Assembly (NCBI GenBank): GCA_051294375.1
Contig: CM119265.1
Coordinates: forward strand, 22,196,278 to 22,260,277
Direction: 5' to 3'
Source of the DNA: Paraspadella gotoi
Lineage: Eukaryota; Chaetognatha
Length of the DNA stretch: 64,000 nt
How positions within the stretch are numbered: position 1 is the stretch's first letter; each line of letters starts with the position of its first letter. Shown piece by piece: positions 11,941-22,139 of this stretch. The notes under the pieces are model-generated. The model did no database searches. It was given only the letters and a program-made list of their open reading frames with translations, and was not told the DNA's origin. A program made the position numbers and the translations under genes.

Positions 11941-12590
11941 CGCTATGATGATTGATTGAGACCTTCAGCAATTTAAATGCCGCTTCCAGCTGGCATATGA
12001 ATTAAAAATTCTGTATTTAAAAATAATAATGATTTATGTATCTAATTTTACCCAAAAAAATAAGAGAGAGAAAGAGAGGGTCATCCTGTAAGAGTAGCTC
12101 TTCATAAAGAGGTGTTAAAAAATGAGAATTTAGCATAAATAATAAAAGCACATATATAAAACATAAGCCACGGATAGTCTGGATCGACCTCAACGAACGG
12201 ATCTTGCATGTGATCAGTCTGTGAATGATTTAAAAGAAAGACAGAGAGAGAGAGAGAGAGAGCTTAAACATACGTACTTAAAACAAAAAAAATTAAATCA
12301 ACTTTTCTATTTCGTAAACACGAACGAGTTAATCCACAATGCTACTATTGATATTCAATCGCCATTTTTTTGTTCTTGTTGTTATGTTCCTCGTCCCAAC
12401 ATCGATATATTCTTTAGTCGAGGCCTCACCCACCACAGGTATTTCGGGGCCGAACGAAATTGGATGAGGAGGAAGAGAAAAAGGGGAGAAAGTGGGAAGG
12501 AAGAGTCCCCAGTTTTTTTCCCTTCATCTTCCCTCGTCATCTGATTCGCTAGCGTCCTCTATCGCGAGATTTCGACAATCAAAACTCGGG

Positions 12591-12597
<7 letters not shown>

Positions 12598-12644
<47 letters not shown>

Positions 12645-12645
12645 G
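12598..12645. repeat. (GA)n microsatellite
   Basis: GA run with one AAGA interruption. Confidence 0.95.
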
Positions 12646-12963
12646 AGTTCGTTAACCTATCAACGGCGACCGAAAACTCGGGAGCCTCGCCAAGATTTGG
12701 GTTCCTTTTAAACCCTTGTTCGGCGATAGCGGACCTGGCGAAGCATAATCGGATCGCATGATTATTTCGTGGGTCCCTTCTTCGATTGTTGCAGGCAGAG
12801 TAGATGGCTTTGATGACGGCGTGGTGTTTGTTTTTACGACAGTCTTATGACAACTTCGATGGCGAGGTATTCGCTGTAAACAACAAATCTTCCCCGTTGA
12901 AGTTGGTTGTCTTCATTTACTTCTCAGTTCTACGTAACGTCAACAGGAAAGTTTTGTGGTGAA

Positions 12964-13178
12964 CTCTTTTCTAGTTTTCGAGCGCCGAGAATCTTTACAA
13001 TTCTGAGAAATGTGACAAACACGTATTTTGATTTATATATTTATTTATTTATATTTATATATTTTAACTTAAAATATAACTTAAAATATATAAAGCATAA
13101 TTAAATCAAATCAAAATACGTGTTTGTCACATTTCTCAGAATTGTAAAGATCCTCGGCGCTCGAAAACTAGAAAAGAG
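12964..13178. repeat. Inverted repeat with 71-bp arms and a 73-bp AT-rich loop
   Basis: The arm at 12964-13034 is the reverse complement of 13108-13178 with one mismatch by eye. The loop is almost pure A/T. A transcript through it would fold into a long hairpin. It could be a recent foldback insertion, an inverted duplication, a MITE-like element or an assembly palindrome. Confidence 0.85.
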
Positions 13179-13620
13179 AGATGAATGCTATGCCCTCCGT
13201 TTATATTAATAATACGTAGTTGTATTTGAAAAAAGTTATAGTCTTTTACTACGTAAAAAATTTTAATTTTAAAGTCGAAAAGGAATCTTCTGTTATATTT
13301 TTCTTTTAAAAACTGTAACTGTGCTATTTGTGGCTTCATGCCATAGTTATCGACAATATACGTTGGCTTATTGCAATGCATCAATTATTTATAAATGATC
13401 AGTAAATTTATTGTTTTTTTTATACACGATTGACCTGAAACCGTTTACAAAATCACTAAATGAGGAACTTTTCGAATTACGCAGTTAACACGCTATTCGG
13501 TCGCAACAGATCCTAAATTTGAGTCGACTACCTCGCATCCCTTATTCGACCACTTTTATCGTGCCATAACTTCAATCCCGACCTTTAATCATTTCTCCCT
13601 CACATGGTGAGACTGAAATA

Positions 13621-13670
13621 TTAAGAAATATTAAGAAATATTAAGAAATATTAAGAAATATTAAGAAATA
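13621..13670. repeat. 10-bp tandem repeat, five units of TTAAGAAATA
   Basis: Five perfect consecutive copies, then a T-rich run. Confidence 0.97.
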
Positions 13671-14384
13671 TTTTTTATTTTTTTTAAATGGACTTTATTG
13701 CAACAACCTTGATACACATAAGCCATAAACTATTAATCTTACATACATCTACATCATATTTACATACATCTTTTTATTTTTTGGTTACAAATAATAAATA
13801 AACAAATAATAAATTATACAACCGCACTTGTTCCCCTCCGAAACATTTCTTTACAATTAGATGCTAATAAGCGAGTTTGCCGCTAAAACAGAGAAATTTT
13901 AGGGTGACGAAGCAAACAGCGACCATTGAAGTATGTCTTTAATCTTTCTCATTATCCTTTAATTTCTAAAGAAATTTAATAGTCTGGATCAATAAAACTA
14001 AAAGCGACAGAACACAGCCCGACAAGAATCAATGCCACGGGTGAATCTTAGCTGTTCTAAAGGCTCTTAGATTGGATTTGATAATCGACGCTAATTTCTT
14101 TATTACTCTTAAAGATTTGTGCTTCATACCGGCGTCGCTTTATTTTTTTTTGTATTTCGATGCAATCTTGACGTCATCGTAGCAGTTAAAGTCGTCGACG
14201 TTGTCCTCTTCTTCCCGGCGATTTTAGCCGGGGTTTAATGAAGACGCGACGCAGGCAGCAGCTGAACGCGCCCGCGCGCAGGCTTCCGGTGGCGCGTGCT
14301 GCCCGGGAAACAGACGCCGCAGACGCCAACGACCGCCGGGCAGCAGCTGTTGGGCCGTAGTCGCCGGTTATGTTGCAGGAAGAA

Positions 14385-14423
14385 AGAGAAAGAGAGAGAG
14401 AGAGAAAGAGGGAGAGAGAGAGA

Positions 14424-14478
<55 letters not shown>

Positions 14479-14506
14479 GGAGAGAGAAAGAGAGAAAGAG
14501 AGCCGT
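14385..14506. repeat. (GA)n microsatellite, interrupted
   Basis: GA run with AAAGAGGG and AAGAAG interruptions, next to a GC-rich block at 14,215-14,350 that could be a promoter or exon but shows no decisive frame. Confidence 0.95.
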
Positions 14507-15279
14507 ATAATTGTCAGCGACCCTTTCGACCAAGTGTTAGAGGGAACACGTCTACACTAGAAAGTGAAAAGAAAACGTTGAGAAACACCTTGAGAAACCG
14601 CGGGAAGCTGAGGCGTGACTAGCGCACCAATCGGGAGTACAGAGTCAAAGTGGCGATAATACCGTTTAAATGTTCATGTGCAACCGATATTATATAGACA
14701 ACAAAAAGCTCCTTGAATAGATGAATGCAAAATAAAGATTTAAATGTTGAATACTAAGAATAAAAAAAACAAGTTTGAGCAAACAATGCCGGATCTGCCC
14801 ACAATAATTAGCGATAATTAATTAATTCGTTAATACAAGTTAATTAATGAATTAGTCAATAAATCAATTCATTAATTTGATCCAACATGTTTGGTTTTAG
14901 GTCTTTTCGTCACTGACCACGATAAAAGCAACAACGATGATGGCGACGATGATAATGTTGCCGATAATGATTAATTGATTGACTTGATTGATTGATTGAA
15001 TAAACAATTAATTGATAAATAAATTGATTGATGGAGTAATTAGTTAATAAAAAAATTAATTTATTGAATGAATAATTAATTGATTGATTAATTGACTAAT
15101 TGATTAATTATTTGATTAATTAATACATCTTGCATTTATATTTTATATAAAAAGAAAAAGAAGCATAATCAATTAGTGAAACAGGTGTTTTGTTTTTTTC
15201 CATTTAAGCTCATTTCCACTTAAACGATTCCATCGTAACTTGATTTCCAGCTTAATCACATAACTTCTTACCCACATAC

Positions 15280-15480
15280 AAAATTTCAAGTCAATCGACC
15301 CATATATTCATGAGTAGTTGGCGTTCATAGCTAATGGGGAACGGTCGGACAGACGGATGGACGGACATCTTTTTTTTCGCATAGTTTATCATAATTCGAT
15401 GTTCTGAAAGTGTTCTGAAAGTTCTAAGTGTCATACCGACAAGCTTTTGGGGTGGGACCGACGGACCGACAAAGTGAATT
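15280..15480. mobile_element. Possible transposon remnant with GGACGGAC-type tract
   Basis: AAATTTCAAGTCAATCGACC is followed by a sentence-like AT-rich stretch and then a GGAC-rich tract (GGACAGACGGATGGACGGAC). This resembles a motif that I recall from dispersed repeats in many invertebrate genomes. No terminal repeats or coding sequence were identified. Confidence 0.3.
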
Positions 15481-16199
15481 ATAGAGCCGGCTAAGGAGAT
15501 CCGGCTAAAGACGGGTTAGAAAGGTTATCGTGCCTTAATTAAGAATAAACTATTAGAGTTGCTCATTGCGATTTGTTTTACAATTAACTTATATCTTTAT
15601 ATACGTGTTCATGTTTCATGAAAATCATATTATATCTCAACATTCATCAGTTTATTTTTGATTTTATCTTAATTTTATTAAAATTTAAATAAAAAGAAAA
15701 AGAAAAGGGGCTATTACATTCCAGGCCCCGCGTCAGCGGCCTTGAGTCTATTCCGAGTTTCTTCAGTCTGGTTCTACCAACAATATCGTGCGTTCCGACC
15801 TCTCTCATTAGTCTGGGTCCCTTCAGTCTGGTTTTTCCCCCTCTCGTTTTTTCCACGTCGCTTGTATCAGATTACGGTTTTGTCGCAGAGGAAAAAAGTA
15901 TTCTCAGTATTCTCTCTCTCTCTCTCTCTCTTTCTCTTTCCGTTCAAAAATCTATGCATTATTCTTTTTTACATTTTTTTCTCTTCATCAAATGTTTCAA
16001 AAGAATGGACTTATCGCTGTTGTTCCGAACAAATGGTACCTTTCTCCCTTCTCCGCACACATAATCTATTCTCGAAGAAAAGCACTAAAGAATACAGACC
16101 GTTGAAAACGGACGAAAAAAAAAAGACCTATAGCATAGGGAAAAAGCGATCTCTTTTAAGTTTTATTTTTTTCTATCTTCCCCTTTTTATTCTCAAAGA

Positions 16200-16620
16200 T
16201 CTTTTCAGACGCGGGCGCGGCAGGAGAGGACCGCTGCCCCTGCGGCGCTTTCTCGGCAGCCAAACGCTGTCTATACCAGCCATCGTTCGCCGCGTCTACT
16301 ACCGCTTTTCGCTGCAGCCCCTGCCGCCGCATCTCAGGGAGAAGGGTCCGTGTCTTTCCAGGGTCGTTCTGACCTCTTTCTCCGCGTTCGCGTTGCGCTT
16401 AGAAAAGAGGAACGAAGGAGAATGAAAGGGTCGTCATCCGCGGGAGGAAGAGGAGGAAAGGGAGAAAGAGGAAGGACTGCTGGTTGCCGCGGCTCCGCAG
16501 CCATTTCTCATTCGCGATGACCGCGTAGAAGATGAGAGCTCTAAACGATTTTTGTGGGAGAAGGATGAGGACGAAGAGGAAGAGGAACGAATATCGGTAG
16601 TTAACGGTTAAAGGTCTAAT
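16200..16620. other. GC-rich island with several competing open frames
   Basis: GC content rises sharply between AT-rich flanks and CpGs are frequent. Several frames are open on both strands. On the plus strand, 16426-16611 reads an acidic peptide containing LLVAAAPQPFLIRDDRVEDE and ending at TAA. On the minus strand an 80-codon frame crosses 16180-16400. None has a convincing pair of splice sites, so this may be a CpG-rich promoter or an exon I cannot assign. Confidence 0.3.
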
Positions 16621-17315
16621 TTCATAAATTTTTTTTTCTCTTTTTATTTATAACTTTAAGTCTCGGCTGCAGCAGATATTAAATGAAACACTCTGGTTCG
16701 GTAAATCTAAAATAAAAATAATGAAATAAAAGTTAGGGTTTTTTAAAAATTAAGTAAGCTAAGCATTATGAAATATATTAATTTTTTGACAATGAAAAAT
16801 GAATGTCGTGAGAAGCTTTGACGGCATAATTTAATAATATACCATAACAGTTGTTAACTCTTATGATAAAATATTTCATATGGAGTTAAAAATGCTACTT
16901 AGTATTAGTTTATGGGTTGGAGAAGCTTACTAAGTATGTAGTTTTTAAAGCATAGGTTAGGTTGACCTAAAAGTAAACTGTCAGGAGTAAAAAAAAAAGA
17001 CAGAACCAAAATGAATCGAAAACTCCCATAAAGCATTCTAAATCGCTAGACAAAAGAAAGGTGTTAAAAAATTGCTGGCCAGCAAACAAAAAAAAATTTA
17101 AAAAATCAAGTAAAAAGGTTTTTAGCAAAATATATTAATGTTGATAAAACAAATACAGGCTTTTATAGGGTAGCAATATTTTGTAAGTTTCCTGTGCTTA
17201 AAAAAATTAAACTTAAACCCACTGATAAGCGATAATTCAAAATCCCTAAATAAAATTTTGAATAATGAAAAAATAAATAAAAGTATTCAACGACCTTCTG
17301 TATAAAAAAGCTGGA

Positions 17316-17796
17316 TTACTTCGGCTGGAAGCTTTGCCGCTGAAGATGCCGCTGACGCCGCTGACGATGTTGCCGCGAGCAGTCGGCTGCGGCTGCCGCT
17401 TTCCCTAGGTCCGGTCTCCTCGGCTTTGTGCTTTCTTTGACGACGACGCCGAGGACGACGTTGACGTTGACAACCAGCTAGGACAATGAGGTTAACTCCT
17501 TTTCCTTGAAGAAGAAAAAAGAAAATATCTACTTTTCACTTATGCTATATAAGTACATGTTTAATCCAGATTTTACTCTTTCACTCTCCCTAGTTAACTC
17601 TTTTAGTTTTAAAGTATTTTGTATAAAACTCGGCGTTTTTAATTCCTAAATGCACTCTATTGTTGAAACCTTGTAGCAATTTTGAAAGTAACTTTACCAT
17701 TATTAAACAGTCTCTCGAGGACATAAAGTACATCCCTGTATCTTCCATTGTATCGGGTCTACGCAGAGCAGACACCGCATCGAAACCGAGTCATTT

Positions 17797-17851
<55 letters not shown>

Positions 17852-18067
17852 TCGTTCTTTCTGCCTTCCCTTCCTCATCCATGTCTTCTTCCTCCTCTTT
17901 GGGTCGCGCCGAACTAAGAAGTGACGAAAAATTGCGGGTTTAAGTAAATGACATACGGAAATTTGAATAGAAGAAAAGATGAGCGCCGAGGCGGTGTCAG
18001 CTGTACCCTCCACCATGGTGAGGACGAGAACGATGTAGACGACGACGAGGATTACATAGAAAGTCAT
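17316..18067 (-). CDS. Possible two-exon small secreted protein (90 residues)
   Basis: Exon 1 (18067-17957, 37 codons) starts MTFYVILVVVYIVLVLTM, a signal-peptide-like hydrophobic core, then VEGTADTASA. It ends at TTTCC|GTATGT in phase 0. Exon 2 (17477-17316) follows the acceptor TTGTCCTAG in phase 0, reads 53 codons and stops at TAA. The mature part has dibasic sites (KPRRP, RQRRQR), one Cys and a Gln/Arg-rich end. This arrangement would fit a secreted basic peptide precursor, but there is no homology I recognise and both exons are short. Codon-level evidence is weak, and a chance open frame is possible. Confidence 0.35.
17801..17847. repeat. (CT)n microsatellite
   Basis: CT run in the intron of the possible secreted-protein gene. 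Confidence 0.95.
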
Positions 18068-19371
18068 AGAAACGAATCGAAGCAGAAATAAGGCCCCTGA
18101 TTGTAATAGGCTGCAATTTTTATTCAAAAAATTTTAGGAGATAAGAATCGAGTATAACATAAGTATGACAGCATTTTTTAAAATCTTAACCATGCCTTTA
18201 TTTCACGACTTAATATTTAATTTACTTCTTATTGTTCCATAGCTTGTAATGAAGTAATGGAGTTTAAGACTAAAGACAAAATAAAAACAAAACTAAAAAA
18301 AGATTGTTTTATTATGGTTTAAAGTGCATTCTGGCACTTCAATTTCAACAATACTAGCTCATGCAGTTTCCATTTCCATTTTATATTTTTGTACAGTTCA
18401 CTTCACTTCACTTCCGTTAGTTTGTCCGTTATAAATTTTGTATTAATGTAGTTCCTCCTATACCCCATTTCGCAATCTGAGTATTTTCTCCTTTTTTTTC
18501 TCCAGACTAGACTGTCTGCAATCGAGTCCACCTTTACTCTCTGTCCCTCCTCGTCTTCCTCCTCCGCCGTAACCTCCTCTTCTTCGCCTCATATCTTTAC
18601 ACGGAAAGTCTCCTCTCAAAAATCTGTCCGGTCTCGTCCTCTCGTCGTCGACCTCCCTTTTTCGCCTCCTCTTCATCCTCCTCTTCCTCCTCGACGTCTC
18701 GCCAGACTCCCTTGCTTTTATTATGTGTCAAATTCAGTCGCTGTCTCTCTCTCTCTATCTCTCCCTTTAAACTCTGTCTGTCTTTCTTTCAGTCCATATT
18801 ATGGCTATCCCATTTCTTTAAAAATGTTCATTTTAATCAAATGCACTCCGGCATTGCCTCCAAATATACACCAAAAGAAAACTTTACGATTTTTTTCGGA
18901 TCGATTCGTGCGTTTCTCTTCGGTTATGCGTCTTTGACTCAAACACTTCCTCGATGTACTGCATGCCACGACAGACTAAGTCCGATCCTATTAGGAGAGA
19001 AAAAAATCGATTGCGTCACTTTATGCATTTTTGGGTCTCTTTGTAAACTTCGGTTTTGAGTATTGTTCCTATCTAGGATGTAGTGTAAATTTATTCTCCC
19101 CGTTATCTCGTGGAATTCACGGTTTGTAAGATAAATTGAAAATCTAACCAAGAAGTCGTTTTTTAAAACTTTTTGTTAAGAAATATGAATAAGTCAATTT
19201 TTCGTTATTCAAATATTTAGTTGTTTTTTTTGTTATTAATAAATACATTTGGTTTATATTTATTTTTAATAATAATATCATTAACGCAATAGACCTTTCA
19301 AACCATTCATACATAACAATTATTGCTTGTAATTGTCAAATACGAAACGAGTGATTTAAGGAGAGAAATAT

Positions 19372-19400
19372 AATTTTTATATTGGTTGTACCAATTTCAT
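19372..19400 (+). repeat. Dispersed 29-bp element with ATTGGT-TGT-ACCAAT palindrome, copy 1
   Basis: A 29-bp string ending in the 15-bp hairpin motif plus TTCAT. It is identical to the copy at 35799 and to the reverse complement of the copy at 29157. Confidence 0.8.
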
Positions 19401-20474
19401 AGAAACAAAAACAGACAAAGCAACATCATTATTAGAAAAAGATGTGGGTAGAGTGGAGACTGGAAAGTTTAAATTAAATAAATCAAAGCTGATGATTGAT
19501 CTGTAGTGGTAGCTGTTATTTTAAATTATTGTTTACAGATTGGCAAATTGATCATAAAGGTTCATTAATTTTAAGACAATAGGCTTAAAACCATAATGGC
19601 TTAGTTTCACGCTTTTACTTTTACTTTTACTTTTATTTTTAAATACTTGATAAATTCAGTTAGAAACTATTAAAATTACTTTTTAAAAAACAAGCGTTCT
19701 AAGAGTAAATATATCTATCAACAAACTCGATTTCGAATAGTACATTAAGATAATATGAAATAGTTGAATACAATTATGTACCTGTTAAGATTCAACTTTA
19801 GCCCTAAAGAACCAAGTATCCCTTCCTAGTTTTTATATCTACGATGCTTTTTAATTTTATTTTATGGATTCATATTACGTTTATCTATTATCATTTAGTG
19901 TTTAATTTTATATTTAGATAATTTATTCCATATAATATAGTGGCTACAATCATAAATTTATATAAAAAAAAACTTGCAATTCTTATCAACTCTTGCACAG
20001 TACGTCATTTTTTTTTCGCTTGACCCTTTGGAAATTTTCGGCCTTTGTCGGACTTGAGCCATCCCTTCACTTTTTTCATCGCAGATTTTGTTTTTTAAAT
20101 TCCTTAATTCTCTCTTTCCCTCTCTCTTTCGTAATCCCAGAGGATCCCGAGAAAGATTTTTCTGTTTTTCATCCATCCTCTTTCTCTCCTTCACTCGTTC
20201 CCACCAGAACCCCCTTTACTTCTTTTTTATCATCTTGCATAAAGTTCGTTCCTCTTTCGTTTTGCCTTTTTCTGTCACACGTTGAAATCGCTTCCATGAA
20301 AAAAAGTAACGCAAATTTTTTTTCTTTCAAACTGCGGAGATATTTAGAGTGAATAGTTGTATTTAAGGATTGTGTTAATAAGGTGTTTAATCAGACTGCG
20401 AACATTTGTTAAACTTAACGTCTTTTGTTTGGTTGTAAACATGCTTGCTTGCGTTTTTTCCCGTTTTTTGTTTC

Positions 20475-20517
<43 letters not shown>

Positions 20518-20518
20518 T
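20475..20518. repeat. (TTTC)n microsatellite
   Basis: About eleven TTTC units. Confidence 0.97.
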
Positions 20519-22053
20519 ATTTTTTCTTTTTTTCTGCTTTCTTTCTTTTTCATTTCTTTCTTTCAATCTTTCATTTTTGGTTACTTTCTATCATTATTAC
20601 TAATTTCTTTATTTGTTAGTATCTTCATTTTTTTTAAGGTAAGGAAAAAAATTAAAAAAGGTAATTTTTAATGACAATAATAAATTATACTATTATCGTA
20701 TTCATTTGAATTTTAAAAGGATACATTCATTTCTATTAAATGTAGTCAAGTTTTAAAGCATTTAATAAATATGAAAAATTTTAAAATGTAATTTCAAGTT
20801 TTGTAATCTTTTATCAGTTGAACGATTAGTATTATACAAATATTTCTATTAGAATTTTTAAAAAATTTATAAGGTCTGAATTAGAATTTTTAACGACGAT
20901 TTTAAAATACAAATTTTACAAGAGAAAATATTATGTTGAGATGAAAAAGAGTTCATTAGAAATTTAAAAGTTTAATAATATTTATCAATATGGTGGGAGA
21001 AACGCCTAACGATATTTTGTTCTGGCAAGCGGTCGATGACCTCGTAATTATTACATGACATTCACTTGTGCGTAATCGTTGTATCACAAATTATTTACTG
21101 ACTTATCAGGATCATAGTTTAAGATTAATGTTTTCGAATTCCCACAACCCAAATGTCCCTTCCTCTTCAGGTATTTTTCGGTTGTTATTTTTCGAAGTTG
21201 TTAGTTCCGCCTATAATTTCCCCATCGTCTTTCTTAGAAAATTGAAATGCAGTCAATCTTTCGTGTCTCGTTTACTTTGACTGGGATATTTGACTGAATC
21301 GTAGACTATGTATCAAATCGGTTATGACGCCAACCAATAAAAAAACCAACACTTCGTCGTAAATATTTTTAATCATAAAATAAGATTTGACAAACTCCTG
21401 TCTCCTTGTCTTTCAAACGCTTGTTGTATTCCCAGTGTAAGAAGTTCTATCATTCATATAATCTTGTTACATGCTCCATAACACGAGAAGTGTACAGGTA
21501 ACCGTCGGCCCCTCGAATTGTCATTACTGGAAACGAAAAATGGAATCCTTTTTGTTGTCTGGCTTAAAATAACGAAACTTGTCCTCGTCCCCAAGTTCAA
21601 CGTATCATGTCCTTCGTCTCTCTCCCACCTTTATTACTTTCTTACATTCTGCTTCTCTACTTCTGCCTCCTCTTCCTCTTGATCCTCAGCGATAACAACA
21701 TTCGAATTTACCCTGCGCTTTTTCAAAGTTCAAACTCGGGCTTAACCTAATTACATATTTTTCAGTACTTTCGCGATTTTTTTTATGTTCGTTGTGCTTA
21801 CTAACATCAGAAATTTAAATTTGTTTCAAAAATAGTCTTATTTCGCAGCTCCTATTAAGCCGAAATTAGCAAACAATAAAAACTAAAAACCCGACGTCGA
21901 TAATGTGATCAAAAAATTTCCAGACAAAAAAAAGAACAATAAGTGTACAAAACAAAGACACCTTTCTTTTAATGTCTCTCTAACGCTGCCCAAATGTGAT
22001 AGAAATCTTCATAACAAAATAAAACAAAGACGATCACTGCATCTCAAAATTCA

Positions 22054-22095
22054 GAAAAAAACAAAAAAACAAAAAAACAAAAAAACAAAAAAACA
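22054..22095. repeat. (AAAAAAAC)n tract
   Basis: Five units of seven or more A followed by C, ending about 45 nt before the receptor start codon and probably in its 5' UTR. Confidence 0.9.
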
Positions 22096-22139
22096 ACTCG
22101 AATGAAAAGGATTAGAAGCTGGCTTTGCTCGTGAACGCG

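Larger units (their letters stand above)
18068..22139. other. Non-coding interval upstream of the nuclear receptor
   Basis: AT-rich sequence with no supported exon. The minus-strand frame at 18458-18676 (Arg/Gly-rich) and a Glu-rich frame overlapping it are simple-sequence open frames. It includes one copy of the ATTGGTTGTACCAAT element, a TTTC microsatellite and an (A7C)n tract just upstream of the receptor ATG. Confidence 0.55.

Noticed and set aside
15742-16425. 227-codon plus-strand frame
   Set aside because: The first half is translated AT-rich simple sequence with many Phe/Ser/Leu and Lys runs. Only the GC-rich end looks coding-like and it has competing frames.
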